A DNA stretch of 64,000 nt, from contig JACKEB010000020.1 of NCBI GenBank assembly GCA_020633205.1, positions 1 to 64,000 of the forward strand, written 5' to 3'. The first letter of the stretch is position 1, and every line of letters begins with the position of its first letter. This DNA is from Polyangiaceae bacterium (GTDB lineage: Bacteria > Myxococcota_A > Polyangia > Polyangiales > Polyangiaceae). The position numbers were made by a program, and so were the translations under genes. A model generated the notes under the pieces. That model was not told where the DNA came from and searched no databases. It saw nothing but the letters and a program-made list of their open reading frames with translations. Shown here one piece after another: positions 1 through 9,440 of this stretch.

Positions 1-38
1 GCGGCGGCCCGGCCTCAGCCGTCTCCAAGAGTTTGGTT

Positions 39-59
39 CCCGAGGGAAATATCCCCGGG
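39..59. other. Imperfect hairpin upstream of sucC
   Basis: The arm CCCGAGGGA (39-47) can pair with TCCCCGGG (52-59) with one bulged A and a four-base AT loop. No T-run follows. It lies about 60 bases before sucC and could be a leader structure or the end of an upstream transcript. The first 116 bases show no other supported feature. Confidence 0.25.
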
Positions 60-116
60 ACGCAGAGTGCAAAAGCCCCTGATTCGAAGGCAAGTGTCCC
101 AGCGAAAGGCTGAGCG

Positions 117-1316
<1,200 letters not shown>

Positions 1317-1336
1317 AGGACCAAGGGAGAAACACC

Positions 1337-2230
1337 ATGAGCGTTTTGATTGGTAAAGACACCAAGGTCCTGGTTCAGGGCATCACCGGCAGCGCCGGTT
1401 CCTTTCACTCTCGTCAGTGCATCGCCTACGGCACGCAAATCGTGGCCGGCTGCACCCCCGGTCGCGGTGGCGAGAAGTTCGAGGCTGAGGACGCCAACGG
1501 CAAGAAGGTCGACGTCCCCGTCTACGACACCGTGAGTGAAGCGGTGAAGGCAACGGGCGCGACCGTGAGCTGCATCTTCGTGCCGCCGCTCGGCGCCGCG
1601 GACGCAATCCTCGAGGCAATCGACGCGGGCTGCGAGCTGGTGATTCCGATCACCGAAGGCGTGCCCGTGATGGACATGATCCGCGTGCGTCGCAAGCTCG
1701 AGGGCTCCAAGACCGTGATGGTCGGCCCCAACTGCCCCGGCGTGATCACTCCGGGCGCTTGCAAGATCGGCATCATGCCTGGGCACATTCACATGCCCGG
1801 CAAGATCGGCGTGGTCAGCCGCTCCGGCACGCTGACCTACGAGGCCGTCGGGCAGCTCACCCACCTCGGCCTCGGGCAGAGCACGGCCATCGGCATCGGC
1901 GGTGACCCCGTCGGTGGCATGGACTTCATCGACTGCTTGAAGTTGTTCAACGACGACCCCGGCACCGAAGCGGTGATGATGATGGGCGAGATCGGTGGCA
2001 ACGCCGAAGAGAACGCTGCCGCGTGGATCAAGGCCAACATGAAGAAGCCCGTCGCGGCCTTCATCGCGGGTACCTCGGCTCCTCCCGGAAAGCGCATGGG
2101 GCACGCCGGCGCGATCATCAGCGGTGGCAAGGGCACAGCCAGCGACAAGATCGCCGCGCTCGAGGCCGCCGGAGTGAAGGTCGCTCCCACCCCCGCGGAA
2201 ATGGGTGTGACGCTCAAGAGCCTGCTCTGA
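1337..2230 (+). CDS. sucD: Succinyl-CoA synthetase (ADP-forming), alpha subunit
   Basis: This is the CoA-binding, phospho-accepting alpha subunit that pairs with SucC. Its 297 residues compare with 289 in E. coli. The N-terminal Rossmann-type CoA-binding domain starts with the typical LVQGITGSAGSFH. The active-site histidine is His256 in MGHAGAIISGGKGTA; it is transiently phosphorylated during catalysis. GGGA-rich purine sequence (AAGGGAGA) lies 8 bases before the ATG and fixes the start. It is the second gene of sucCD and ends without an obvious U-tract terminator; a GC palindrome follows at once. Confidence 0.98.
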   Translation: MSVLIGKDTKVLVQGITGSAGSFHSRQCIAYGTQIVAGCTPGRGGEKFEAEDANGKKVDVPVYDTVSEAVKATGATVSCIFVPPLGAADAILEAIDAGCELVIPITEGVPVMDMIRVRRKLEGSKTVMVGPNCPGVITPGACKIGIMPGHIHMPGKIGVVSRSGTLTYEAVGQLTHLGLGQSTAIGIGGDPVGGMDFIDCLKLFNDDPGTEAVMMMGEIGGNAEENAAAWIKANMKKPVAAFIAGTSAPPGKRMGHAGAIISGGKGTASDKIAALEAAGVKVAPTPAEMGVTLKSLL

Positions 2231-2798
2231 GCTAGCGGCTAGCCGCGCCCTCTAATCCGCCTCGAGGCGTCGTCAATCCCCGCTCACGAACATTGTGAGC
2301 AAAAAAGGGAGGGACGGCGCCTCGCGACTTTTTGTAGTTCACGAGCGCCCGCGTGCGTTTCCGAGCTGTAACAAAGCTCGACTCACGAACAGCGAACTCA
2401 GCGAAGAAACGCGGGACTCGCGAAGTACTCCGCGTCCGGGTTTGGGGGTGAGGGCGCCCCGTATTCAGCTGAGGGTTCCAACGCAACACTACTTAATACT
2501 TCTACGAATAAGCCCTTCACAGCGCTTCCCGATGCTTCGCTGCATGAGCTCACGCGCCACCTCTGCAGCCCAAAACCCCTCACATTCTGCCAGCGCGCTC
2601 CCAGCTGTGGGCGAAGCAAGCAGCCCAGCCGCCAGCCGCAGCGCGTCCTCACGTGCACTCAAGAACTCGAGTCGCTTTGGAGGTCATTCACTGTGGAAAA
2701 AAGCGAGCACCCAGTCGCTTGGACAATCGACGCTGAGTGAGGAAAAAGCGTCGGGTCGTCGTGACCCGGATCCCGACGCTCAGCCTACTAGAGCGGGG
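2231..2798. other. Long spacer between sucD and the sigma factor gene
   Basis: No credible gene is visible in these 568 bases. One frame is open throughout, but its codons (TTA, ATA, CTA, many A/T third positions) do not match the neighbours. The spacer holds the 12-bp palindrome GCGGCTAGCCGC (2235-2246), an inverted repeat GCTCAC/GTGAGC (2282-2287 and 2295-2300, seven-base loop) followed by A6, a G-tract word at 2441, and an AT-rich stretch around 2488-2510 that would suit a promoter for the downstream sigma gene. No promoter can be assigned with certainty. Confidence 0.5.
2441..2453 (-). repeat. Dispersed G-tract word, copy 1
   Basis: TTTGGGGGTGAGG here is the reverse complement of CCTCACCCCCAAA. 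The same word recurs in this window at 28012, 41782, 48601, 49536 and 58270, with a looser copy at 6085. This copy is in the non-coding leader of the RpoH-like sigma gene. Confidence 0.45.
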
Positions 2799-3755
2799 AT
2801 GGCAGCCTCCTTCCCCGCATCGCGAGCAATCGTGCGTTTCAGCGATGATTCTTGGTCGTCTGCAGAGTCGAACGACGACGTGCACGACCGCAATATCAAA
2901 TCCGTTCGCTCGTTGAACACGAAGGGCTCCAGCGGGAACCAGGCAAGTACCGTGGACCGAATGGAAGAGCTCGAGCTGTGCCGCGCTTGGCGCGACCGTC
3001 AAGATGTCGCCGCTCGCAACCGACTGGTCGAGTCGCACCTGGATGCGGTGCGCGCGTTAGCGCACAAGTACGCTTCTGGCCGCGCTCCCCTCGACGACTT
3101 GGTGGCGGTGGGGCGCATCGGTCTCTTGCGTGCGTGCGAGACGTTCGATCCTGAGCGGGGCTTGCGCTTCATGACCTACGCGAGCTTCTGGGTCCGCGCG
3201 GAGATGCTCAGCTTCGTCTGGCACAATCGCTCGTTGGTTCCAGCCGGGCGCAGCAAGCTTCAACGGCGGTTGCATCCGCTGCGCCACGAGCGCGAGCGCA
3301 TGATTCAGGAGTCTGGCGATCGCGACGCCGTGGATGAAGCACTGGCCGATCGGGCTGGCGTCAGCGTGGAGCAGTTCCGGCGTGGGATGTCCGAATGGAA
3401 TCGTCGCGACGTCGCGCTCGATGAGCCGATCGCAACCGGTGGACAAACCACGCGTCTCGATGAGCTGTCTGACGACGCTCCCGACTCGGAGGTGCTGCTG
3501 CTGTCGCGGGAAGTCTGCGACGTACGTCGGGACGTGGTCGCCGCGGCCCTGGAGTCCCTCGACGAGCGCGAACGCTTCATCGTCGAGAGCCACCTGATGG
3601 CGGGACCAGAGGAAGAGCTCTCATTGAGCGAGCTCGGGCAGGCTCTCGGCGTCTCCCGGGAACGTGTCCGGCAGCTGGAGCTGCGCGCGAAGCGCAAGAT
3701 CAAGAGCCAGCTGAAGCGCACTCCGTACGAGGTTGAGCTACTCTTGGTCTCCTGA
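2799..3755 (+). CDS. RNA polymerase sigma factor, RpoH (sigma-32)-like
   Basis: This is a sigma-70 family factor of the heat-shock-like group, directing RNA polymerase to alternative promoters. Region 2 is clear (NRLVESHLDAVRALAHKYA, then DLVAVGRIGLLRACETFDP and MTYASFWVRAEM). Region 4 lies near the C-terminus (LSLSELGQALGVSRERVRQLE), a helix-turn-helix that reads the -35 element. The start is uncertain. The frame is open upstream to 2295, but codon use there is non-coding. ATG 2799 would give a 54-residue disordered N-terminus; GTG 2952 or ATG 2961 would match the usual RpoH length better. The stop lies inside a 16-bp tandem repeat that leads to the ECF sigma gene 52 bases on. It could instead be a myxobacterial alternative sigma outside RpoH proper. 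Confidence 0.85.
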   Translation: MAASFPASRAIVRFSDDSWSSAESNDDVHDRNIKSVRSLNTKGSSGNQASTVDRMEELELCRAWRDRQDVAARNRLVESHLDAVRALAHKYASGRAPLDDLVAVGRIGLLRACETFDPERGLRFMTYASFWVRAEMLSFVWHNRSLVPAGRSKLQRRLHPLRHERERMIQESGDRDAVDEALADRAGVSVEQFRRGMSEWNRRDVALDEPIATGGQTTRLDELSDDAPDSEVLLLSREVCDVRRDVVAAALESLDERERFIVESHLMAGPEEELSLSELGQALGVSRERVRQLELRAKRKIKSQLKRTPYEVELLLVS

Positions 3756-3806
3756 GTCCACAGTGTCCTGAGTCCACAGTGTCCTGAGTCAACAGTCTCC
3801 TGATCC
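3751..3806. repeat. 16-bp tandem repeat, 3.5 copies
   Basis: The unit CCTGAGTCCACAGTGT occurs at 3751 and 3767, a variant with two changes follows at 3783, and a half copy CCTGATCC at 3799. The first copy contains the stop codon of the RpoH-like sigma gene, and the array ends one base before the ATG of the ECF sigma gene. It therefore fills the leader region of the second gene and could be a protein-binding array or a replication-slippage product. Confidence 0.85.
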
Positions 3807-3807
3807 G

Positions 3808-4440
3808 ATGCCCACTCCCCCCAAAGCCCGACAGCACTCAAGCAGCGAGGGTGCGCTGGCGCGCAGCACCCGCGAGCCTGAACTGGTTGAGCGCGCCGTT
3901 GCTGGCGAGCTCGACGCGATCACGGAGCTGTTGCGCGATCTGGGCCCGCTCGTGGCCCGCACGGTGCGCGTCATACTCGGCAATCAGCATGCGGACGCGG
4001 ACGATGTCGTGCAGCAGTCTTTCGTCGCGCTGATCCGCAGCCTTCCACAATACCGCGCGGAATCAAACTTGGCGACGTACACGAGTCGCATCACCACGCG
4101 CACCGCGCTGGCTGCTCGACGCAGGGAGCGGCGTCGCGCCGAGGTCCACGAGAGCTACGCCCTGGCGCAGCCAGAGCAGCTGGTGTCGCCGCGGGAAGAG
4201 GTGGCCTCACACATCCACGCCCTGCTCGATGAGCTGGTCGAGGAACAGGCGGAGACGCTGGCGCTGCGCACGGTGCTGGGTTTCAGCATCGACGAGATAG
4301 CCGAGGCGATGGAGGTCCCGCGCAACACCGTGAAGAGCCGCCTGCGCCTGGCAAAGGCGGCGCTCCGAGAGCGACTCTGGGACCAACAGCGCGCTGACTC
4401 TGAGCAGCCGGGCGCCGCGGATGCTGGAGGTGAAGCATGA
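3808..4440 (+). CDS. ECF-family RNA polymerase sigma factor
   Basis: This 210-residue protein has the two-domain build of extracytoplasmic-function sigma factors. Region 2 spans about residues 45-115 (DADDVVQQSFVALIRSL) and region 4 about 135-190 (FSIDEIAEAMEVPRNTVKSRL). The last codon overlaps the next gene by four bases (ATGA), so translation is probably coupled to the putative anti-sigma factor. That pairing suggests the sigma factor is held inactive by the downstream membrane protein and released by an envelope signal. The stimulus cannot be read from sequence. The leader is a tandem-repeat array, and no clear Shine-Dalgarno is seen before the ATG. Confidence 0.92.
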   Translation: MPTPPKARQHSSSEGALARSTREPELVERAVAGELDAITELLRDLGPLVARTVRVILGNQHADADDVVQQSFVALIRSLPQYRAESNLATYTSRITTRTALAARRRERRRAEVHESYALAQPEQLVSPREEVASHIHALLDELVEEQAETLALRTVLGFSIDEIAEAMEVPRNTVKSRLRLAKAALRERLWDQQRADSEQPGAADAGGEA

Positions 4441-5489
4441 GCACCCCGCGCCGTTTTCCGCAGGACGGGTCTCTGCGCTGCCTGGGGCCCCAGGGCAACA
4501 TCACGGAGCTGCATCCCGAAGAGCTCTTCGACAAGCGGGCCCAGAACCAGCTGAGCCGTGACGAGGAGCGCGTCCTCGAAGCTCACCTGGAGCGCTGCGC
4601 TGCTTGCCGCGCGGAACGAGAGGCGCGGGAGCACTTTCAGCAAGCTCTGACCGTCGACCACGGCGCGCTCGAGCTAGCGCTCGGTGGCGCGCTGGGGCGC
4701 ATCGCCGAAGAGCGCGCGCGGGCGCCGGAGAGCCCGTCGCCGCCCGCTCCTTCCAAGCCCCCGGTCCGGCGTCCCACTGGTGGCAAGCGCAAGCGTGCCG
4801 GCGCAGTGTTGGCTGGAGTGCTGTTGATCGCCGGAGCCGCGGCGGCGCTTGGCAGTGTCGGTGGCTGGAGGCAAGCGGAGAGCGACGTGGAGCCAGCCAG
4901 GCCGGTCGTCGCCGCTTCCACCACGCAGGCACCCCCGCCCAAACAGCAGCGCGCGGAGCCCTCGGTGCTCGGAACGAGAGCCCTTGCGGTGGCAACCCCC
5001 CAGAGCCCAGCGGCGCCCGCTCCCATTGCCGCAGGGCAATCCAGCGGAGCAGGCCCGAAGCGCGCAGCGAGCAGCCTTCCTGTGCGTCCGGTGCCCGTGG
5101 GCGCTCCAAGCGCCGGCGCGCTCTTTCGCAAAGCCAACTCAGCGCGCAGCCAAGGGCGGTTGGAGCGGGCGGAAGCTCTCTACGGGGAATTGATCCAGCG
5201 CTACCCCCAGGCTCGGGAATCCGAGGCGGCGCGCGCCCTGCTCGCTCAGCTCGCGCTGGATCACGGCAGCCCTCAGCAGGCTCTGTCAGCCTACGACGCA
5301 TACATGCGGCACGGTGATGAGCCGCCCGCGCTGCGTGAAGAGGCGCTGGTGGGGCGGGCGCGAGCGCTGCAAGCCATGTCCGACGCAAAGCGTGAGCGCC
5401 AGGCCTGGCGCGAGCTGCTGCGGCGCTTCCCGAAGTCTGCTGCTGCCGGTGAAGCCCGTCAGCGCTTGCGAGCGCTGAGCGATCCATGA
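4437..5489 (+). CDS. Zinc-finger anti-sigma-like membrane protein with TPR-like tail
   Basis: The N-terminal 70 residues carry a ZAS-type zinc-finger motif (LEAHLERCAACRAER), which in known anti-sigma factors binds the cognate ECF sigma. A single membrane helix follows around residues 122-141 (RAGAVLAGVLLIAG...). Then comes a Pro/Ala-rich linker and a C-terminal helical repeat region (about 225-350; RLERAEALYGELIQRYPQARE) resembling TPR or YbgF-type repeats, which would lie outside the inner membrane. It overlaps the sigma gene by four bases at its start and the next gene by four at its end. Inference: it anchors the sigma factor and senses a periplasmic partner. The combination with a TPR-like output end is less usual than the plain anti-sigma form. 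Confidence 0.8.
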   Translation: MSTPRRFPQDGSLRCLGPQGNITELHPEELFDKRAQNQLSRDEERVLEAHLERCAACRAEREAREHFQQALTVDHGALELALGGALGRIAEERARAPESPSPPAPSKPPVRRPTGGKRKRAGAVLAGVLLIAGAAAALGSVGGWRQAESDVEPARPVVAASTTQAPPPKQQRAEPSVLGTRALAVATPQSPAAPAPIAAGQSSGAGPKRAASSLPVRPVPVGAPSAGALFRKANSARSQGRLERAEALYGELIQRYPQARESEAARALLAQLALDHGSPQQALSAYDAYMRHGDEPPALREEALVGRARALQAMSDAKRERQAWRELLRRFPKSAAAGEARQRLRALSDP

Positions 5490-6610
5490 GCCTGTCCGCA
5501 CGGCTCGACGCCGCGTTCGCCCGACGCGGGTCGGAGTCGAGCGCCGAGCGGTTGCGACGCCGACTCATTCAGATCCTTACGGCAACGTTCTTTGCGATCA
5601 TCACGTTGCCAGCCTGGGGAGCAGGCTCCATCGCTGTGCGCGTCGGTGGCAGCGCGGAGCAGGCATTGGCGCTGCATCGCACGTTGACAGCACAGCTGCG
5701 GCTTCAGGTGCGGAGCAAGCGCGTCAACGCGCAGGAACTCGCAGAGGCCGCTAGCAGCGGCGGGGGCGGCGAGCTCACGGTGTGGGTCGACCTCGGTGAC
5801 GCGAAGTCCACTCGGGTGATTTTCACCAAGGGCGGAGAAGTAATCGCCGAGCGTGAAATCACGCGCAACGGCGCGACGGACGACGTCCATTTCGAGGAGC
5901 TCGCGCTGGCGATTCGGAGCAGCGTGGAAGCCTTGAACGCGCAAGAGCCAGCGCCAGCCCTGAGCGCTGACCCCGCGGAAACGCCTGCCGAGCCAAAGGC
6001 AGAGGTCGCGGTCGCCAGCGCTCAGGAGCCAAGGCTCACACCCGCCAGTGACGCCCGACGGACTGATCAGATCCGCGATAGCTCACCCTCCCCCCCAAGA
6101 AACACGCGAACGCCTTACAGGTTGGACTTCGAACCGACCTATGCCGCCACGACGTATGCCCGCGATCCGAACGTGTTGTTTGGGCTCGGACTAGGCTTCG
6201 AGGGTGTCGCGCAGAACCTCGCAGCAAACCCTGGCGTTCGCCTGTCGACGGACACCACGGTCGCCTTCGAATTCACTGACTCTCGCCCGCGAGTCGCTCA
6301 CCTGAGGACCCTGTTTACCCTCGGCATCGAGCAGTGGCTGCCGGCGCGCTGGGGTCTTGGGATCACCGCAGAGCGCGTGATCCTCGACAGCGGCGACCGA
6401 CGCACCGAGTCCCAGTCCCTGCTGGGGACGTTGATGGGAGAGTTCAGGTTGGTGCTTGGCGACCGCGTCGACGGGGTGCTCGGTACACTGCTCGACGTGC
6501 AGCTGGGGGAGCCTCGGGTGATCCGAGATGACGGGGTGGCCCTGGAGCGCCACCGCTTTCGGGTCAGCGCCTACCTCGGCGTCGCAATAACCGCCGCCGG
6601 CGAGCGCTAG
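5486..6610 (+). CDS. Predicted exported protein, third gene of the ECF sigma operon
   Basis: I do not recognise a named family. A hydrophobic segment near residues 27-47 could be a signal peptide or anchor (LIQILTATFFAIITLPAWGAG). The N-terminal domain (about 48-155) is followed by a Pro/Ala/Glu-rich linker holding one loose copy of the dispersed G-tract word (6085-6102). The C-terminal region (about 210-374) alternates hydrophobic and polar residues with Gly and aromatic positions (LGLGLGFEGVAQNL, RFRVSAYLGVAITA), as in small outer-membrane beta-barrels; this is weak evidence. It overlaps the anti-sigma gene by four bases, so it may be the envelope component sensed by, or controlled by, the sigma system. 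Confidence 0.7.
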   Translation: MSLSARLDAAFARRGSESSAERLRRRLIQILTATFFAIITLPAWGAGSIAVRVGGSAEQALALHRTLTAQLRLQVRSKRVNAQELAEAASSGGGGELTVWVDLGDAKSTRVIFTKGGEVIAEREITRNGATDDVHFEELALAIRSSVEALNAQEPAPALSADPAETPAEPKAEVAVASAQEPRLTPASDARRTDQIRDSSPSPPRNTRTPYRLDFEPTYAATTYARDPNVLFGLGLGFEGVAQNLAANPGVRLSTDTTVAFEFTDSRPRVAHLRTLFTLGIEQWLPARWGLGITAERVILDSGDRRTESQSLLGTLMGEFRLVLGDRVDGVLGTLLDVQLGEPRVIRDDGVALERHRFRVSAYLGVAITAAGER

Positions 6611-6638
6611 CTCGCACTCAGATATTCCGCGCGGCAAT

Positions 6639-7475
6639 TCATTGGTACTGTTCATCCATCGAGCGCCCCAACGTCTCCACTGCGCGGCGGCGCCCCAGCA
6701 CCCGACTGAGCAACGAGACCACCATGCGGTTGCTTCTTCCCACGACGTGGCTCGGCCCACTGCCCAGCGCGTCGAGCGCCTCCTTCGCGACGTCTGCCGG
6801 TTCCATGACCGGGGGGGAGAGGACCCCTGCGTGCTTCGGCTTGGTCTTCTCGTAACCTGGGGTGCGCGTGGCCCCCGCGCACGCCGCCAATACGTCCACA
6901 CCGTCGCGCTTCAGCTCGTGCCATAGCGACTCCGCGAGCACGAGGTCGAAGGCCTTGGTTGCGGCGTAGCTAGCGACTCGTGGTGTGCCTTGGAGGGCCG
7001 CGAGCGAGCTCATCAGGAGCAACCCACCTCGCCCACGGCGCGAGAGTCGCGGGGCCAACCAGTCGCAAAAGATCAGCGCTCCGCGGGCGTTCACGTCGAC
7101 CGTCCGCAGCTTGGACTCCAAGCTCTGCTCATTGAACAACGTCACCTCGGAGAAGGCCGCGTTGTAGATCCCGAGCCCGACGTCGACGTCCGCCAGCTGT
7201 TCACTCAACTGAGCCTGGGCATCGACATCGGCGAGATCGACCACGTAGGGACGAACCTGTACGGGAAAGCGTTGCGCGAGCTGAGCGGCGACCTTCAGCA
7301 GCGGCTGCTCGCGCTCCGCGATGAGCACCAAGTTACAGCCACGCCGCGCAAGCTCGCTGGCGAACGCCGCGCCAATCCCTTCGGAACCTCCAGCCACGAG
7401 CGCCCACGGCCCGTATGTTTCCGAAAACCGCCTGTTCCTGTTGAGCATCGAGTGGATCAAATCTCTCGCGGCCAT
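6639..7475 (-). CDS. Short-chain dehydrogenase/reductase (SDR) family protein
   Basis: This is a 278-residue NAD(P)-dependent oxidoreductase of the classical SDR fold; the substrate is unknown. The cofactor loop reads AGGSEGIGAAFA near residue 28, with Ala in place of the usual Thr. The catalytic set is visible as the Ser in LLLMSSLAA and the pair YxxxK in SYAATKAF. The NNAG motif is altered to YNAAF. A C-terminal extension past the core is typical of SDRs annotated as steroid or fatty-acyl dehydrogenases. It faces the sigma operon (convergent) and is divergent from the kinase gene with only about 50 bases between. Confidence 0.88.
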   Translation of the reverse strand: MAARDLIHSMLNRNRRFSETYGPWALVAGGSEGIGAAFASELARRGCNLVLIAEREQPLLKVAAQLAQRFPVQVRPYVVDLADVDAQAQLSEQLADVDVGLGIYNAAFSEVTLFNEQSLESKLRTVDVNARGALIFCDWLAPRLSRRGRGGLLLMSSLAALQGTPRVASYAATKAFDLVLAESLWHELKRDGVDVLAACAGATRTPGYEKTKPKHAGVLSPPVMEPADVAKEALDALGSGPSHVVGRSNRMVVSLLSRVLGRRRAVETLGRSMDEQYQ

Positions 7476-7524
7476 GGTCGGGATCTAGCGTTTTTTTGCC
7501 CTGCGCTCTAGGAAGCAGGATCTC

Positions 7525-8529
7525 GTGTCTGGTCCCCTCACAGGCTCTCCCCTCGACTCGAGCTACCACGTCGAAGCGTTGCTCGGTCGCGGGAGCATGG
7601 GCAACGTCTACCTGGCGCGGGAGATCAAGAGCGGGCTGGAAGTCGCAATCAAGGTCGCACGCCACGCGACAGGCGAAGCGCGCGAACGCTTCCGCCGGGA
7701 GGTCGACGTCTCTGCAAAAGTGACGCATCCAAACGTGGTCGAAATACTCGACTACGGCGAGGCCCGCCTGCACGAGGAAGATGGCGTGCCCTACCTCGTG
7801 ATGGAACGCTTGCGCGGAGAGACGCTCGGCGAGCACTTCCAGCGACCTGAACTCTATCACGACGCGGCAGCCCACGTTCGCTACACCCTCGGCATCGTGC
7901 GCCAGGCCGCGCTGGGACTTGCAGCTGCCCACGCAGAGGGCATCGTTCACCGTGACGTGAAGCCCGACAATTTATTTCTGTGCGGCAATGCAGGCAGCCC
8001 AACCGTCAAGCTGTTCGACTTCGGACTCGCGAAGCTGGCTGACGAGCCACCGCTCTCGCGCGGCATGGTCGCGGGCACCATCGAGTACATGGCGCCGGAG
8101 CAGGTATTGACGGAAGATGCCGATGCGCGCGCTGACGTGTATGCACTCGGCGTGGTCATGTTCAGGCTGCTGACAAGAGAGCTGCCATTCGATGAGGCCC
8201 TCAAGACGGAGCTCTTGGCGCACCAGCTGTTGTCTCCCGCGCCGCCGCCTTCGTGGCTACTCGAGGCGATCCCACCGTCGATCGAGCGCATCGTGCTCTC
8301 GGCGCTGCGCAAGCACCCGGACAATCGTTACCCAAGCATGACCGCGCTGATCGCCGACATCGATCGCGCGCTCGAGGGCCGCGACGATGAAGTACGCGGC
8401 GTCGAGCTCAAGCATCGACCTGATGGCTACACCCCAGTCACCCCGCTCGGAGAGCGCGCCCTGGAGCGCTTGAGAGATATTCAGAGTCGCCCGTCCCATC
8501 CCCCACCGTCACGGCCTGATGCGACCTAG
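7525..8529 (+). CDS. Cytoplasmic Ser/Thr protein kinase
   Basis: This is a Hanks-type kinase of 334 residues with the kinase fold filling about residues 12-285. The glycine loop is LLGRGSMGNVY, the ATP-binding lysine is in VAIKVA, the catalytic loop is HRDVKPDN, the metal motif is DFGLAKL, and MAPEQ marks the activation-segment end, so it should be active. No membrane helix or sensor domain is visible; the tail is short and Pro-rich. The start is GTG at 7525. Myxobacteria use many such kinases in development and stress signalling; a PP2C phosphatase at 16.3 kb is a possible opposing enzyme. Confidence 0.93.
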   Translation: MSGPLTGSPLDSSYHVEALLGRGSMGNVYLAREIKSGLEVAIKVARHATGEARERFRREVDVSAKVTHPNVVEILDYGEARLHEEDGVPYLVMERLRGETLGEHFQRPELYHDAAAHVRYTLGIVRQAALGLAAAHAEGIVHRDVKPDNLFLCGNAGSPTVKLFDFGLAKLADEPPLSRGMVAGTIEYMAPEQVLTEDADARADVYALGVVMFRLLTRELPFDEALKTELLAHQLLSPAPPPSWLLEAIPPSIERIVLSALRKHPDNRYPSMTALIADIDRALEGRDDEVRGVELKHRPDGYTPVTPLGERALERLRDIQSRPSHPPPSRPDAT

Positions 8530-8567
8530 CTCCAGAGGGCGTGAAGCATATCCTCGAGGATACGCCT

Positions 8568-9440
8568 TCAGCTGCCGCAAGGGCCGTCGTGGTACCAGAG
8601 TTCGATGTTGTCGAAATCGGCCGTCGTCGTTTCGGCCATCGTGTCGGCAGTGATCGAGATCTGGACGAACGGCGAGGTCCCCAACGACTCGTTCAGTGAA
8701 AACTCCACGGAACCGCTCTCCCAGCCTGAGGTAATGGCGAGAGGTTGAACCTGGAACGCGCCGGAGCCAACATAGAGCGTAGCGCCCGCGCCCAGCAGGA
8801 TGCCCGAAACGAGTCGACCATAGCCTCGTAAGGTCCAACACGAGGTCGTGCCCAGCGGAGGTGGCGTGAAGAAACCACGGGCGCCGTGGATCGCGCCGCC
8901 TGAGCTGCGATCACTCAAGCGCAGCGCGTTTGCACCGTGACACCCGGCAACCTTCTCGTAGCTACCGTTTGGCGGGTGATTGTCTCCGTTGTTCCACGAC
9001 GCAGGAAGTGACGTGCTCCAATTCTCAAACGAGCCGTTGAACGAGATCCTAACCCAAGGAGCACTCAGAGCGGCGAACGTGCAGGTATCCGTAGTTCCGC
9101 CGGTCCCAGCGGCGCCCGCCGCAGCTCCAGTGCCAGCCGCCGCTCCGGTACCAGCAGCCGCTCCGACACCGCCAGCGCCGACCCCTGCTGCGCCACCGTT
9201 CGGGTTGCCGCCGCTGCTCATCCCCGCGGAACCGGCAGCTGCCCCTGAAGAGCCGCCTAGACCACCAGCGCCTCCGCCGGCGTTCCCCCCCGACGACATC
9301 GTTCCGCCGGCACCGCCTGAAACCGGACTCGAACGCTGCTCGGCTTCATCTAGACCGAACAGCTGGGTACACGCGACGCCTCCCAGCGCGACCACGCATG
9401 CGCACGCGCCGACGCGCAAGACGGCATCAGCCCGCCTCAT
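8568..9440 (-). CDS. Predicted lipoprotein with Gly/Ala-rich linker and carbohydrate-binding-like domain
   Basis: A signal peptide ends in the lipobox LGGVAC (Cys24), so export and lipid anchoring are predicted. Residues about 40-115 are a low-complexity Gly/Ala/Ser linker (GAAAGTGAAAGTG). The remaining 170 residues form a beta-rich domain with NGSFENWSTSLPASWNN, resembling the opening of CBM4/9-type carbohydrate-binding modules; this match is by eye only. Four Cys occur in the domain. It overlaps the stop of the upstream TPR/PEGA-like gene by four bases and is last of a three-gene minus-strand run starting with a kinase. Confidence 0.75.
   Translation of the reverse strand: MRRADAVLRVGACACVVALGGVACTQLFGLDEAEQRSSPVSGGAGGTMSSGGNAGGGAGGLGGSSGAAAGSAGMSSGGNPNGGAAGVGAGGVGAAAGTGAAAGTGAAAGAAGTGGTTDTCTFAALSAPWVRISFNGSFENWSTSLPASWNNGDNHPPNGSYEKVAGCHGANALRLSDRSSGGAIHGARGFFTPPPLGTTSCWTLRGYGRLVSGILLGAGATLYVGSGAFQVQPLAITSGWESGSVEFSLNESLGTSPFVQISITADTMAETTTADFDNIELWYHDGPCGS

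Noticed and set aside
2295..2798. Possible N-terminal extension of the RpoH-like sigma factor
   Set aside because: The frame is open, but codons such as TTA, ATA and CTA and low G/C at third positions do not match coding DNA here, and RpoH-type proteins do not need it.
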